Origin: Actinomycetospora succinea
GTDB lineage: Bacteria; Actinomycetota; Actinomycetes; Mycobacteriales; Pseudonocardiaceae
Direction: 5' to 3'
Assembly: GCF_004363095.1 (NCBI RefSeq)
Contig: NZ_SNYO01000017.1
Coordinates: 1 to 62,728 of the forward strand
Length of the DNA: 62,728 nucleotides
Shown here: positions 18,371 through 29,301 of the stretch, one piece after another
Layout of the letters: every line of letters starts with the position of its first letter
Numbering within the stretch: the first letter of the stretch is position 1
Translations under genes and position numbers: made by a program
The notes under the pieces: generated by a model
What the model was told of the DNA's origin: nothing
Database searches by the model: none
Seen by the model: the letters and a program-made list of their open reading frames with translations, nothing else

Positions 18371-19577
18371 CAGGCGCCCTCCTCCAGCACGGCGATGCCG
18401 GGCAGGACCTGGCCCTCGAGGAACTCGAGCGAGGCCCCGCCGCCGGTCGAGATGTGGCCGAAGCGGCTCTCGTCGAGGCCCGCCGCGCGGATCGCCGACG
18501 CCGAGTCTCCGCCGCCGATGACGCTGAACGCCGGCGAGTCCGCGACCGCCTCGGCGACCCCGGTGGTGCCCGCCGCGAACGGCGCCATCTCGAACACGCC
18601 CATCGGGCCGTTCCAGAACACGGTCGCCGCGTCGGTCAGGTGCGAGCCGAACAGCTCGACAGTCTGCGGGCCGACGTCGAGGCCCAGCCAGCCCTCGGGC
18701 ATGTCCGACACCCCGACGGTGCGCGTCTGGGCGTCCTCGGCGAACTCGGAGGCCACGACGACGTCGGTCGGCAGGACCAGGGTGTCGGCGTAGCGGCTGA
18801 GCAGGTCCTTGCAGGTGTCGATCTGGTCGGACTCGAGCTTCGAGCCGCCGACGTCGTGGCCCTGCGCCGCGAGGAACGTGAAGCACATCGCGCCGCCGAC
18901 CAGCAGCTTGTCGACCTTGGGCAGCAGGTTGGAGAGCACCCCGAGCTTGTCGGAGACCTTCGAGCCGCCGAGGATCACGACGTACGGGCGGGCCGGGTCG
19001 CCGACGAGCCGGCGCAGCACCTCGGTCTCGCGGGCGACGAGGTCGCCGGCGTAGGCCGGGAGCTTGCGGGCCACGTCGACCACCGACGCCTGCTCGCGGT
19101 GCACCACGCCGAAGCCGTCGGAGACGAACGCCCCGCCGGGCACGAGCGCGGCGAGCTCGGAGGCCAGCTGCTCGCGTTCCTGGGGGCTGCCGGTCTCGCG
19201 CGGGTCGCAGCGCACGTTGGCGAGCATCGCGATCTCGCCCTTGTCGATGCGCTCGGTGTTCGCCGACGCCGAGTAGCCGACGACGTCGTCGGCGAGCCGG
19301 ACCCGCTGGTCGAGCAGCTGCCCGAGGCGCCCGGCGACCGGCGTCAGCGACATCTTCGGGTCGCGGCCCCCCGGCTCGCCGCCCTTCGGGCGTCCGAGGT
19401 GGGCGGCGATGACCAGCTTGGCCCCGGCGCCGACGAGCTTGGTGATCGTCGGCAGCGCGGCCTGGATGCGCCCGTCGTCGGTGATGGTGAAGCCGTCGAG
19501 GGGGACGTTGAAGTCCGCGCGCAGCAGGACGAAGCGGTCCTGCACCCCGTCGGCGATGAGGTCGTCGAGGGTCTTCA

Positions 19578-19578
<1 letters not shown>
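18370..19578 (-). CDS. pgk: Phosphoglycerate kinase
   Basis: ATP-forming step of lower glycolysis, 402 aa. Signature segments are [13 protein letters not shown] at the N terminus, AHLGRPKG, and the C-terminal nucleotide-binding [15 protein letters not shown] and [13 protein letters not shown]. It overlaps gap and tpiA by one base each (TGATG-type junctions), indicating translational coupling. Confidence 0.97.
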
Positions 19579-20716
<1,138 letters not shown>

Positions 20717-21700
20717 TCAGGTGTCCGCCATCTCCGCCATCTCCTCGGTCACCACCGAGGACGTGTCGGGGACGCGCATGTCCTTGGCCTTCTTGTCGGC
20801 CATCGCCAGGAGACGCCGTATCCGGCCGGCCACCGCGTCCTTGGTCATGGGCGGTTCGGCGAGCTGGCCGAGCTCCTCCAGCGAGGCCTGCTCGTGCTCC
20901 ACGCGCAGCCGCCCGGCCTGGATCAGGTGGTCGGGCACCTCGTCGCCGAGCAGCTCGAGCGCCCGGTTGACGCGCGCCGACGCGGTGACGGCGGCCTTCA
21001 CCGAGCGCCGCAGGTTGGCGTCGTCGAAGTTCGCCAGGCGGTTGGCCGTCGCCCGCACCTCGCGGCGCATCCGGCGCTCCTCCCAGGCGAGCACCGAGGT
21101 GTGGGCGCCCAGGCGGGTCAGCAGCGCGCCGATCGCGTCGCCGTCGCGCACCACCACCCGGTCGGCGCCGCGGACCTCGCGGGCCTTGGCGACCACGCCG
21201 AGACGCCGCGCGGCGCCGACCAGCGCCATCGCCGCCTCCATGCCCGGGCAGGTGATCTCCAGCGCCGAGCTGCGGCCGGGCTCGGTGAGGGAGCCGTGGG
21301 CGAGGAACGCCCCGCGCCACGCGGCCTCGGCGTCGCACACGCCGCCGGAGACGACCTGCGGCGGCAGGCCGCGCACCGGGCGCCCGCGGGGGTCGAGCAG
21401 ACCTGTCTGGCGCGCGAGGGAGTCGCCGTCGGCGGCGACCCGCACGACGTAGCGTGTGCCCTTGCGCAGCCCGCCCTGGGACAGGACGTGCACCTCGGGG
21501 TTGTGCCCGTACAGGTCGTGGATCTCGCCGCGCAGGCGACGGGCGCCGGCGCCGGTGTCGAGCTCCGCCTCGACGACGACCCGTCCGCCGACGATGTGCA
21601 GCCCGCCGCCGAAGCGGAGGAGGGCCGCGACCTCGGCGCGCCGGCAACACGTCTTCGTCACCGCGAGCCGGCTCAGTTCGTCCTTGACCGCTGCGGTCAT
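20717..21700 (-). CDS. whiA: Sporulation transcription regulator WhiA
   Basis: 327-aa protein with an N-terminal degenerate LAGLIDADG homing-endonuclease-like fold and a C-terminal helix-turn-helix ([19 protein letters not shown]). In Streptomyces WhiA works with WhiB to switch to sporulation septation; in other actinobacteria it is conserved next to yvcK and rapZ, as here. The ATG at 21700 with GAAGG upstream overlaps the yvcK stop (TCAT on the plus strand), so the start is well supported. Confidence 0.95.
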   Translation of the reverse strand: MTAAVKDELSRLAVTKTCCRRAEVAALLRFGGGLHIVGGRVVVEAELDTGAGARRLRGEIHDLYGHNPEVHVLSQGGLRKGTRYVVRVAADGDSLARQTGLLDPRGRPVRGLPPQVVSGGVCDAEAAWRGAFLAHGSLTEPGRSSALEITCPGMEAAMALVGAARRLGVVAKAREVRGADRVVVRDGDAIGALLTRLGAHTSVLAWEERRMRREVRATANRLANFDDANLRRSVKAAVTASARVNRALELLGDEVPDHLIQAGRLRVEHEQASLEELGQLAEPPMTKDAVAGRIRRLLAMADKKAKDMRVPDTSSVVTEEMAEMADT

Positions 21701-22782
21701 GGCCACCTTCGGTCCTCCTCCTGGTGCGGGCGGGAGTGCTCGGCCCCGGGGACGGTGACACCACCGTGGTTGCCGTTCGCCGCCGGGTCGGGCGTGCTGT
21801 CCACCCGGTGGTGGGCGGCGTCGGCCAGGGCCGATGCGAGGGCATCGGGATCGTGCTGGGGGCTGCCGTCGGCGGCCCCGACGGTGGTGAGCAGGGTGTC
21901 CGCGCCGAAGGCCTCGGCCCCGCGGCGCAGCAGGTCCGGCTCGGGGACGGCGTCGGTGTCGGCGACGACGACGTCGAGACGCAGGCGCGGCGCGTGGGCG
22001 GCGAGCACCTCGAGGTGCTGCTCGGGCGAGAACCCCGCCGTCTCGCCGGGCTGCGGGGCCAGGTTGAGCACGAGCACCTTGCGGGCCTCGCTCTCGCACA
22101 GCGCCATGAACAGCTCCGGGACCAGCAGGTGCGGCAGCACGCTCGAGAACCACGACCCCGGCCCGAGGGTGATGACGTCGGCGGCCCGCAGCGCCTCGCA
22201 GGCCTCCGGGCACGCCTTGGGCCGGCGGGGGTCGAGGCGCACCGACTGGACGCGGCCGGGAGTCGTCGCCACCGCGACCTGACCGCGGATGCGGTGGGCG
22301 ACGTCCCTGTCCTGGTCGCCGCCGCTCGGACCGCGGATCCCGGTCACGTCGGCCTCGATGTCGACCGGCTGCGTGCTCATCGGCAGCACCCGGCCGGTGA
22401 CGCCGAGCAGACGGCAGGCCTGGTCGAGCGCGGCCACCGGGTCGTCGAGGACCTCCACGAGCCCGGCCAGCACGAGGTTGCCGACGGCGTGGCCGGCGAG
22501 CGCCCCGTGCCCGCCGTAGCGGTGCTCGAAGACCCGCTGCCACAGCGTGGTCTCCGGGCCGGGGTCGACCTGCCCGGACAGCGCGCCGAGGGCCATCCGC
22601 AGGTCGCCCAGCGGCAGGATGTCCAGCTCGCGGCGGATGCGGCCCGACGAGCCGCCGTCGTCGGCGACCACGACCACCGCGGTGATGTCGTCGGTCAGCC
22701 GGCGCAGCGCCGACAGCGTCGCGTGCAGCCCGTGACCGCCGCCGAGGGCCACCGCCTTCAGAGGGGCGTTGAGCGGGCTCAC
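21697..22782 (-). CDS. yvcK: YvcK-family (gluconeogenesis factor / CofD-like) protein
   Basis: Rossmann-like UDP-sugar-binding protein of 361 aa, related in fold to CofD; homologues affect cell-wall synthesis and growth on gluconeogenic carbon. The N terminus [17 protein letters not shown] and [15 protein letters not shown] are the binding loops; [16 protein letters not shown] is also characteristic. Its GTG start overlaps rapZ by 4 bases. The C-terminal tail of about 40 residues looks disordered. Confidence 0.92.
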   Translation of the reverse strand: MSPLNAPLKAVALGGGHGLHATLSALRRLTDDITAVVVVADDGGSSGRIRRELDILPLGDLRMALGALSGQVDPGPETTLWQRVFEHRYGGHGALAGHAVGNLVLAGLVEVLDDPVAALDQACRLLGVTGRVLPMSTQPVDIEADVTGIRGPSGGDQDRDVAHRIRGQVAVATTPGRVQSVRLDPRRPKACPEACEALRAADVITLGPGSWFSSVLPHLLVPELFMALCESEARKVLVLNLAPQPGETAGFSPEQHLEVLAAHAPRLRLDVVVADTDAVPEPDLLRRGAEAFGADTLLTTVGAADGSPQHDPDALASALADAAHHRVDSTPDPAANGNHGGVTVPGAEHSRPHQEEDRRWP

Positions 22783-23678
22783 TCGCGCCCCACGTCGCGG
22801 TGCGACACCGTCACGCTCACGCCGTCCTCGCCGGACATGCGGCGGGCGAGCTCCTCGGCGACCGCGACGCTGCGGTGCTTGCCGCCCGTGCAGCCGACCG
22901 CGACGGTCAGGTACCGCTTGCCCTCGCGCCGGTAGCCCGCACCCACGAGGCGCAGCAGCTCGAGGTAGCGGTCGAGGAACTCCTCGGCGCCCTCCTGGGA
23001 GAGCACGTAGTCGCGGACCACGTCCTCGCGCCCGTCGTGCTCGCGCAGCTCGGGGATCCAGTGCGGGTTCGGCAGGAACCGCATGTCGACGACGAGGTCG
23101 GCGTCCGGCGGCAGGCCGTGCTTGTAGCCGAACGAGACGACGGTGACGCTGTGGCCGACGTCGACCGCGGCGTCGCCGAACGCCGCCTCGATGGCTGCGC
23201 GCAGCTGGTGCACCGAGCGGGCCGAGGTGTCGACGACCAGGTCGGCCTGGTCGTGCAGCGGGGCGAGCAGCTCGCGCTCGGCGCGGATGCCGTCGGAGAG
23301 GCGCCCGTCGCCCTGCAGCGGGTGCGAGCGGCGGTTGGCCTCGAAGCGCCGGATGAGCACCGCGTCGGAGGCGTCCAGGAACAGCACGCGCGGGCGGTGG
23401 CCGCGCGCGTCCAGCTCCTTGATGACGGCCCCGAGGTCGTGGGTGAACGCGCGGCTGCGCACGTCCATCACCACCGCGATGCGGGTGACCTGGCCCGACG
23501 AGCGGGCGCCGAGGTCGACCATGGTCTCGATGAGCTCGGGCGGCAGGTTGTCCACGACGAACCAGCCGAGGTCCTCGAGGACCTTGGCGGCCGTGCTGCG
23601 CCCGGCCCCCGAGAGCCCCGAGACGATCGCGACCTCGATCCCGCCCGGGTGCGCGGGGTGCTCCGCGCGTCCGGTCAT
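22779..23678 (-). CDS. rapZ: RapZ-like nucleotide-binding protein
   Basis: 299-aa P-loop protein. Walker A is GLSGAGRST near residue 20, with the Arg in place of Lys common in actinobacterial copies. VDNLPPELI and the C-terminal [17 protein letters not shown] are family hallmarks. In E. coli RapZ is an RNase adaptor for GlmZ; the actinobacterial role is less clear and linkage to yvcK and whiA points to cell-wall or developmental control. The ATG at 23678 overlaps the uvrC stop by 4 bases. Confidence 0.93.
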   Translation of the reverse strand: MTGRAEHPAHPGGIEVAIVSGLSGAGRSTAAKVLEDLGWFVVDNLPPELIETMVDLGARSSGQVTRIAVVMDVRSRAFTHDLGAVIKELDARGHRPRVLFLDASDAVLIRRFEANRRSHPLQGDGRLSDGIRAERELLAPLHDQADLVVDTSARSVHQLRAAIEAAFGDAAVDVGHSVTVVSFGYKHGLPPDADLVVDMRFLPNPHWIPELREHDGREDVVRDYVLSQEGAEEFLDRYLELLRLVGAGYRREGKRYLTVAVGCTGGKHRSVAVAEELARRMSGEDGVSVTVSHRDVGRE

Positions 23679-25687
23679 GTGCTCCCCCCGTCGTTCAGTG
23701 CCGCCAGCACGGCCTCCGCGGTGCGCCGGCCGACGCCGGGCACCTCGGTGATGGCCTCGACCGAGGCGGCGCGCAGCTTCTTGACCGAGCCGAAGTGCTT
23801 GAGCAGGGCGGTGCGCCGGGCCTCGCCGAGCCCGGGCACCCCGTCGAGCGCGGACGCGGTCATCCGCGTCGAGCGCTTCTGGCGGTGGTAGGTGATCGCG
23901 AAGCGGTGCGCCTCGTCGCGGATGCGCTGGAGCAGGTAGAGCGCCTCGCTCTGGCGCGGCAGGATCGCCGGGTCCTCCTCGCCGGGCAGCCAGACCTCCT
24001 CGAGGCGCTTGGCCAGCCCGACCACGGCGACGTCGGTGACCCCGAGCTCGCCGAGCACCTCGGCGGCCGCCGCCACCTGCGGCGCACCGCCGTCGACGAC
24101 CAGCAGGTTCGGCGGGTAGGCGAACTTCCGCGGGCGCCCGGTGGTCGGGTCGATGCCCGGCAGCGGTCCGTCGTCGGCGGGGTCGATCTCGCCCGACGCC
24201 GGGGCACCGTCGCTGGTCTCCCCCGCGCACGCCGTGTCGGTGTGGTCGGGCGCGTCCTCGGCGGTCTCCTTGAGGTAGCGGGAGAACCGGCGGCGCACCA
24301 CCTCGGCGATCGCCGCGACGTCGCCGCCCTCCGCGCCGCCGCGGATCGAGTAGCGCCGGTAGTCGGCCTTCTTCGCCAACCCGTCCTCGAACACCACGAG
24401 GCTCGCGACGACGTCGGAGCCCTGGACGTGCGAGACGTCGGTGCACTCGATGCGCAGGGGCGCGGTGTCGAGGCCCAGCTGCTCCTGGAGCTCCTCGAGC
24501 GCCGCGCTGCGGGCGGTGAGGTCGCCGGCGCGGCGCAGCTTGTGCCGGGTGAGCTCCTCGGCGGCGTTGCGCTCGACGGTCTCGGCGAGCGTGCGCTTGT
24601 CGCCGCGCTGGGCGACGCGCAGCGACACCCGTGAGCCCCGCAGCTCCGAGAGCCACTGGGAGATCGCGGCGGAGTCGGGCGGCATGGCGGGGACGAGCAC
24701 CTCGCGCGGCACGGGCTGCACCGCGTCGTCGGCCGAGCCCGCGAGCGCGGCCTGCTCGCCGTAGAACTGCGAGAGGAACTGGCCGACCAGGTCGGCGACG
24801 TCGCTGTCCGCCTCGGTCTCGACGACCCAGCCGCGCTGGCCCCGCACGCGCCCGCCGCGGACGTGGAACACCTGGACCGCGGCCTCGAGCTCGTCCGTGG
24901 CGAACGCGACGACGTCGGCGTCGGTGCCGTCGCCGAGGACCACCGCCTGCTTCTCGACGACCCGCTTGAGCGCGCCGGCGTCGTCGCGCAGCCGCGCGGC
25001 CTTCTCGAAGTCCATGTCGGCCGCGGCGACCTGCATGTCCTTCTCGATGCGGCCGATCAGCTGGTCGGTGTGCCCGGCGAGGAAGTCGCAGAAGTCGTTG
25101 ACGATCTGGCGGTGCTCGTCCGCGTCGACCCGGCCGACGCAGGGCGCCGCGCACTTGTCGATGTAGCCGAGCATGCACGGGCGCCCGATCTGGCCGTGGC
25201 GCTTGAACACCCCGCCGGAGCACTGGCGGGCCGGGAACACCCGGGTGAGGAGCTTGACCGTCTCGCGGATCGCCCAGGCGTGGGCGTACGGGCCGAAGTA
25301 GCGCACGCCCTTGCGGCGCGGGCCCCGGTAGACCCGCAGCTGCGGGTACTCCTCGTTCAGCGTCACCGCGAGGACCGGATAGGTCTTGTCGTCGCGGTAG
25401 CGGACGTTGAACCGCGGGTCGTACTCCTTGATCCAGTTGTACTCGAGCTGGAGGGCCTCGACCTCGGTGTGGACCACGGTCCACTGCACCGCCGCCGCGG
25501 ACGTCACCATCCGGCGCGTGCGGGGGTGCAGCCCGGCGATGTCGGCGAAGTAGGAGTTGAGCCTGCTGCGCAGGCTCTTGGCCTTGCCCACGTAGATGAC
25601 GCGCCCGTTCTCGTCGGAGAACCGGTACACGCCGGGCGCCTCCGGGATGGTCCCCGGCGCGGGTCGGTACGTCTGCGGGTCGGCCAT
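23675..25687 (-). CDS. uvrC: Excinuclease ABC subunit C
   Basis: Dual-incision nuclease of nucleotide excision repair, 670 aa. The GIY-YIG domain ([20 protein letters not shown]) leads, then the Cys-rich segment [24 protein letters not shown] in parts, the UVR motif [12 protein letters not shown] near residue 225, the RNase H-like half ([20 protein letters not shown]) and C-terminal helix-hairpin-helix ([19 protein letters not shown]). First gene of uvrC-rapZ-yvcK-whiA. Confidence 0.97.
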   Translation of the reverse strand: MADPQTYRPAPGTIPEAPGVYRFSDENGRVIYVGKAKSLRSRLNSYFADIAGLHPRTRRMVTSAAAVQWTVVHTEVEALQLEYNWIKEYDPRFNVRYRDDKTYPVLAVTLNEEYPQLRVYRGPRRKGVRYFGPYAHAWAIRETVKLLTRVFPARQCSGGVFKRHGQIGRPCMLGYIDKCAAPCVGRVDADEHRQIVNDFCDFLAGHTDQLIGRIEKDMQVAAADMDFEKAARLRDDAGALKRVVEKQAVVLGDGTDADVVAFATDELEAAVQVFHVRGGRVRGQRGWVVETEADSDVADLVGQFLSQFYGEQAALAGSADDAVQPVPREVLVPAMPPDSAAISQWLSELRGSRVSLRVAQRGDKRTLAETVERNAAEELTRHKLRRAGDLTARSAALEELQEQLGLDTAPLRIECTDVSHVQGSDVVASLVVFEDGLAKKADYRRYSIRGGAEGGDVAAIAEVVRRRFSRYLKETAEDAPDHTDTACAGETSDGAPASGEIDPADDGPLPGIDPTTGRPRKFAYPPNLLVVDGGAPQVAAAAEVLGELGVTDVAVVGLAKRLEEVWLPGEEDPAILPRQSEALYLLQRIRDEAHRFAITYHRQKRSTRMTASALDGVPGLGEARRTALLKHFGSVKKLRAASVEAITEVPGVGRRTAEAVLAALNDGGST

Positions 25688-25748
25688 GATGACCCCCAGC
25701 GTAGGCGCGTCCGTCCGGCTGTTCGGCGTGCACCCGGATGGGTGGAAT

Positions 25749-25790
25749 CGGCGTGTCGCCCGGCGTGTCTCCGGCGCGTCGCGGCGTGTC
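25749..25790. repeat. Four phased CGGCG(T/C)GTC repeats upstream of uvrC
   Basis: CGGCGTGTC at 25749, 25761 and 25782 and CGGCGCGTC at 25772 are spaced 12, 11 and 10 bases, roughly one helical turn. They lie 62-103 bases upstream of uvrC, in the 157-base gap after the MetE-like gene. A fifth partial, CGGCGTG, is at 25724. They could be a regulator binding array or a simple-sequence expansion. Confidence 0.5.
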
Positions 25791-25844
25791 GCCGTGGTGA
25801 CACCCTGTTCGCCGAGGGGGCGCCACCACGGCCCGTGACCGCCG

Positions 25845-26978
25845 TCAGACGCTGACCAGCGCCGCGCCCTCCGCCATCGCCCGCAGCTTCATCTCCGCGA
25901 CCTGCGCGCCGACCCGGCCGAAGCCCACGAAGGTCCCGAACCCGCAGTCGGTGCTCGCGATCACCCGCTCCGGCCCGACGATCCCCGCGTAGCGCTCGAG
26001 GCGCTGGGCGATCAGCCGCGGGTGCTCGACGATGTTGTTGAGCGTGTCGACGACACCGGGCAGGAGCACCTTGTCGTCGGGGATCGCGAGCGCCGCGACG
26101 TCGGCCCACTCGTGCTCGTGGCGCGGGTTGGCGCCCTCGAACGAGATCATCCGGGGCGAGCCGGCGAGGACCGGCGGGAGCAGCTCGGCGAGCGGGGCGT
26201 CGAGGTGGTGCGGGCCCTCGTAGTTGCCCCAGCACAGGTGCAGCCGGACCCGCGAGGGGTCGATGCCCTCGAGCGCCCGGTCGATCGCCGCCACGTGCCG
26301 CTCGGCGAAGCCCACGAGCCCGCGGCGCTGGACCTCGTCCCGGCACCAGAACTGGGTGTGGCCCGCCATCGGGATGTCCGGGCAGTCGAGCTGCAGGATC
26401 AGGCCGGCGTCGACGATCGCGCGGTACTCCTCGGCCATCGCATCGGCGAGGGCGTCGAGGTAGCTGTCGTAGTCGGCGTAGTGCAGGTTCGGGCTGCAGG
26501 TCGCGATGCAGCCGGGCGACGCCGACGGCATGAACGCGCCGCCCGAGCCCGTGTGGCCGACCTTGTCCAGCGCGAGCTTGAGGGTGTCGACGTCGCGCTG
26601 CACGGCCGCGGCGCCGACGTAGCGCACCGGGCCCTCGCAGTTCGCCGGCATGATGTGCGCCCCGGCCTCCCCGCCGTACTGCGCGATCGCCAGCTCGGGC
26701 GTGCCCTCGAGGTCGTCGATGCTCCAGGCGCCGGCCTGTCCGCCGAAGCCCTCGAGCCGCTCGCGGACGTAGTTGACGAAGCCCGGTTTGCCCATCTCGC
26801 CGTCGGTGACGACGTCGATGCCCGCGCCGTGCTGCATGGCGACGACATCGTGCACGGCGTCGGTGATCGCGGCCTCGAGCTCGGCCTCGTCCCCCGTGCC
26901 CTCCTGGTGGAGGTACATCAGCCGCGTCAGCGCGTCGGGCCGGGGCAGGCTGCCCACGTGGGTGGTGCGAACGGTCAT
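25845..26978 (-). CDS. Cobalamin-independent methionine synthase-like (MetE C-terminal domain) methyltransferase
   Basis: 377-aa single-domain relative of the MetE catalytic half; the family also includes epoxyalkane:coenzyme M transferases. It starts [16 protein letters not shown]. Likely zinc ligands are in [15 protein letters not shown] (His-x-Cys) and the C-terminal [10 protein letters not shown]. The N-terminal MetE half is absent, so this is not a classical MetE. The substrate thiol is unknown. It lies 19 bases below the MBL gene on the same strand, so the two are probably cotranscribed and may act on the same compound. Confidence 0.82.
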   Translation of the reverse strand: MTVRTTHVGSLPRPDALTRLMYLHQEGTGDEAELEAAITDAVHDVVAMQHGAGIDVVTDGEMGKPGFVNYVRERLEGFGGQAGAWSIDDLEGTPELAIAQYGGEAGAHIMPANCEGPVRYVGAAAVQRDVDTLKLALDKVGHTGSGGAFMPSASPGCIATCSPNLHYADYDSYLDALADAMAEEYRAIVDAGLILQLDCPDIPMAGHTQFWCRDEVQRRGLVGFAERHVAAIDRALEGIDPSRVRLHLCWGNYEGPHHLDAPLAELLPPVLAGSPRMISFEGANPRHEHEWADVAALAIPDDKVLLPGVVDTLNNIVEHPRLIAQRLERYAGIVGPERVIASTDCGFGTFVGFGRVGAQVAEMKLRAMAEGAALVSV

Positions 26979-26997
26979 GGTCGGGTCCTTGTCGGTG

Positions 26998-27969
26998 TCA
27001 GGAGGTCGCTGTGCTGAAGGTGTCGGGCGCGAAGCCCTCGAGCGCGGCGATCTTGGTGAGCACGGTGAGCCGGTCCGGGCGCGGGATCGTCGGGTCCAGC
27101 TGCTGGTAGACGTTGAGCACGTTCTGGGCGAGGCGCCCGTGCTCCGGGAGCTCCGCGAACTTCCCGAGCTCGATCGTGTCGATCGCCGCGTCGACGTCGA
27201 GCCCGTCCTCGTAACGCTGCCGGGCCTGGGTCTGGACCGTCACGAGGTACTCGCGCATCAGCGAGACCTCGGCCTTCCCGCTGACCGGCCCGTGTCCGGG
27301 AACGATCACCGTCACGTCGAGGTCGAGGATGAGGTCGAGGGCCGCGATCCAGCGGTCGATCGGCCCGGCCCAGGCGATCGGGGTGCCGCCGACGAACAGG
27401 ATGTCGCCGGCGTAGAGCAGGCGGGCGTCGGGCACGTGGACGATCGCGTCGCCGGGGGTGTGGGCGGGGCCGACCTGGATCAGCCGGACCTCGCGCCCGC
27501 CGACGTCGACGCTCTCCTCGCCGGTGAAGGTGCGGTCGGGGCCGGTCGCGGTGATCCCGTCCAGCGCGAACGGGCCGAAGATGTGCCGCGCGAAGTCGCC
27601 GAGGGTCCCGTCGAGCTTCTTCACGAGCGCGACCGCGTCGACGGTCTCCTGCGTGATCAGCTCGGCGGCCGCGGCGGACGCGAGGATCTCGACGTCCCGC
27701 GAGGCGACGAGCTCGTTGCCGTTGATGTGGTCGGGGTCGGAGTGCGTGTTGACCAGCGTCCCCAGCGGGTGCGCGTCGGTGACCGGGCGCAGGCCGTCCA
27801 GCATCTCCCGGGTGAGCGGGAGGTCGAACAGCGTGTCGACGAGCAGCGAGGTCCCCGAGCCCGTGATCAGCCCGGCGTTGCTCCAGCCCCAGCTCCCGTC
27901 GGGCTGCAGCCAGGCATGACATCCCTGGCCGAGGTCGTGGAGTCCTTTGCGGTAGTCCGGGGCGCTCAT
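26998..27969 (-). CDS. MBL-fold metallo-hydrolase with HxDxDH metal motif
   Basis: 323 aa. The metallo-beta-lactamase fold is clear, but the canonical HxHxDH reads NTHSDPDHINGN, with Asp in place of the second His. Further metal ligands are GPAHTPGDAI (His), YAGDILF (Asp) and VPGHGPVSG (His). Such variants form a hydrolase subgroup of unknown substrate. ATG at 27969. A strong dyad operator lies upstream, then a MarR gene; downstream, the MetE-like gene follows after 19 bases. This suggests a small MarR-controlled catabolic or detoxification unit. Confidence 0.85.
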   Translation of the reverse strand: MSAPDYRKGLHDLGQGCHAWLQPDGSWGWSNAGLITGSGTSLLVDTLFDLPLTREMLDGLRPVTDAHPLGTLVNTHSDPDHINGNELVASRDVEILASAAAAELITQETVDAVALVKKLDGTLGDFARHIFGPFALDGITATGPDRTFTGEESVDVGGREVRLIQVGPAHTPGDAIVHVPDARLLYAGDILFVGGTPIAWAGPIDRWIAALDLILDLDVTVIVPGHGPVSGKAEVSLMREYLVTVQTQARQRYEDGLDVDAAIDTIELGKFAELPEHGRLAQNVLNVYQQLDPTIPRPDRLTVLTKIAALEGFAPDTFSTATS

Positions 27970-27989
27970 CGCCGTCCTCTCCCAGGGTC

Positions 27990-28071
27990 CTCGAACCCGT
28001 ACTCGGGTACGGATTCGAGTCCGGAACCTAGGACAGCCCGTGATCCGAATCAACACTGGAGTACAGGTTCG
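27990..28071. promoter_or_regulatory. Dyad operator, one strong and one weaker copy, upstream of the MBL gene
   Basis: The strong copy at 27990-28019 has arms CTCGAACCCGTAC and GTACGGATTCGAG (12 of 13 complementary) around TCGG. A second copy lies exactly 54 bases away at 28046-28071, inside the 3' end of marR: left arm CGAATCAACAC, right arm GTACAGGTTCG (9 of 11 like the strong right arm). The strong copy begins 21 bases upstream of the MBL ATG. Given the adjacent MarR gene, these are probably its binding sites, covering the MBL promoter. Confidence 0.7.
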
Positions 28072-28597
28072 TACGCGCCGTGGTGGGACGGTCACGGCGC
28101 GCGAGACGGTCGCGGGCGTCGGTGAGGCCGGCAGCGCGCACGTGCAGCTCGTCGCCCATCGCCACGATCCACCGCGCGACGACCCGCAGCTCGTCGTCCG
28201 TGAACCCGTCCTGGCGGGCGGCGAGCTGCTCGGTGAGCCGCCGCCACGGCGCCGTCTCCCCCGGCGGCGCGACCGCCGCGACGACGGTCCGGCGCCGGTC
28301 CTCCTCGTCCTGCCACCGCACGGCCCGCCCGAGGGCCACCAGCCGGTCGACCACCGCCGTCGTCGCCGCCCGGCTGAGCCCCAGCCGCTCGGCGAGCGCC
28401 GTCATCGAGATCGCCCGCGGGCGGTCGACGAGCTGGAGGCAGGCGAGCTCGACCTCCCGCAGCCCGAGGAGCCGCGCCTGCTCGTGCTGATGGCGTCGGA
28501 GGACGACCGCGAGCCTGCCGACGAGCGCCTCGGTGGGCCACCGGCGGGCCTCGAGACGGTCCCGCTCGAGCCAAGCCCGCAGCTCCGCCTCGTCCAC
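28028..28597 (-). CDS. MarR-family transcriptional regulator
   Basis: 189 aa. The winged helix-turn-helix is seen in ISMTALAERLGLSRAATTAV, then VDRLVALGRAVRWQDEEDRR, residues about 62-103, within the usual helical dimerisation regions. The C-terminal tail (TTARTNLYSSVDSDHGLS) is encoded over a half-conserved operator-like sequence. It lies directly upstream of the MBL gene on the same strand with 58 bases between, so it probably represses that gene and perhaps the MetE-like gene. Ligand unknown. Confidence 0.85.
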   Translation of the reverse strand: MDEAELRAWLERDRLEARRWPTEALVGRLAVVLRRHQHEQARLLGLREVELACLQLVDRPRAISMTALAERLGLSRAATTAVVDRLVALGRAVRWQDEEDRRRTVVAAVAPPGETAPWRRLTEQLAARQDGFTDDELRVVARWIVAMGDELHVRAAGLTDARDRLARRDRPTTARTNLYSSVDSDHGLS

Positions 28598-28670
28598 CGG
28601 CGCCTCCCCTGGTCCGTCGCTGACGCTACGGGCGAGACGCCGCGGTCGGGGCGGCTTTCGGAGAAGGTCG

Positions 28671-28844
28671 GAGGACGTCTTCTCTTCGGTGGAAACGCTT
28701 CGGAAACCGAAGCATCTCCCTCAGAAAGTAGACGCCCTCCCCGGCGCGCCGCGTTGGTCTGGCCGGGGCCGCCGACGGGCCGGGCCGGTCGCGACGAGGA
28801 CGTCTTCTCTTCGGAGGAAATGCTTCGGAAACCGAAGCATCTCC
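28671..28844. repeat. Two direct copies of a 49-bp hairpin repeat upstream of marR
   Basis: Copies at 28671-28719 and 28796-28844 agree at 47 of 49 positions, period 125. Each contains GAGGACGTCTTCTCTTCGG, then GGAAA, then the hairpin GCTTCGG-AAA-CCGAAGC (28697-28713) or its 9-bp-stem version ATGCTTCGG-AAA-CCGAAGCAT (28820-28840), then CTCC. The upstream CTTCGG can also pair with CCGAAG, so two alternative hairpins are possible. The region 28598-28944 has no supported gene; it lies between marR and the 98-aa gene. Confidence 0.8.
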
Positions 28845-28884
28845 ACGAAGGAGTCGGCGCCCTCATGCCGAGCGGAGACGACGA

Positions 28885-28914
28885 CGGCCCGCGAGCCGAC
28901 GGGCTCGCGGGCCG
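28885..28914 (-). terminator. Strong hairpin terminator below the 98-aa gene
   Basis: CGGCCCGCGAGCC and GGCTCGCGGGCCG pair perfectly over 13 bp around a GACG loop. It lies 30 bases beyond the stop of the minus-strand gene at 28945-29241. There is no U-tract, which is common for actinobacterial hairpin terminators. Confidence 0.65.
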
Positions 28915-28944
28915 CTGGTGAGTCCCGTGGGTCGGACTCGGGGG

Positions 28945-29241
28945 TCAGGCGGAGGGCGTGGCGTCCACCGGCGCGGGCTCGCCCGGCGTGCGGCCGAGCA
29001 CCTCCGCGAAGAAGGCCTCGAGGTCGGTGGGCTGGCCGGCGGCGTCGAGACGGGGGTGGTCGCGACGGCCGTCGGTCGCCTCCTCCACCGCGGACTCGAC
29101 GAGCGCGCGCTCCTCGGAGCTGACGACGAGGTAGCCGCGCAGGGAGCCGTGCCACGGCCGGCGCCACTGGAGGTAGGTGAGGTCCGTGTCGTCGATGTCC
29201 TGCATCTGGACCCGGTTGCCGAGCCACTGGAGGTCGCTCAT
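28945..29241 (-). CDS. Conserved-looking hypothetical protein, 98 aa
   Basis: I do not recognise a family. The acidic, Trp-rich N-terminal half (SDLQWLGNRVQMQDIDDTDL, then YLQWRRPWHGSLRGYLVVS) looks folded; the C-terminal part is helical and ends in a low-complexity tail. No signal peptide or membrane helix. The ATG at 29241 has GAGGAG upstream with good spacing, and a strong hairpin terminator follows, so it is a real, probably monocistronic gene. Confidence 0.7.
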   Translation of the reverse strand: MSDLQWLGNRVQMQDIDDTDLTYLQWRRPWHGSLRGYLVVSSEERALVESAVEEATDGRRDHPRLDAAGQPTDLEAFFAEVLGRTPGEPAPVDATPSA

Positions 29242-29270
29242 GGGGTTCTCCTCTACGGCCGGGGAGCGGT

Positions 29271-29301
29271 GCCGACGTCCTCTGGTGGGAACGACGTCGG
29301 C
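29271..29301. promoter_or_regulatory. Perfect inverted repeat upstream of the 98-aa gene
   Basis: GCCGACGTC (29271-29279) and GACGTCGGC (29293-29301) are perfect 9-base arms separated by 13 bases. It lies 30 bases upstream of the ATG at 29241 and about 100 bases beyond the stop of the PIG-L gene, in a 163-base gap. It could be an operator in the promoter or the terminator of the upstream transcription unit. Confidence 0.5.

Noticed and set aside
25845..26978. Calling the MetE-like gene metE
   Set aside because: It lacks the N-terminal half of MetE and belongs to a broader methyltransferase/epoxyalkane-CoM-transferase family, so the symbol would overstate its function.
28598..28944. Possible small genes in the hairpin-repeat region (for example, a minus-strand frame with MLRFPKHFLRRED)
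   Set aside because: The frame lies across the repeat, has no ribosome-binding site of quality, and both strands read through; the repeat explains the apparent peptide similarity between frames.
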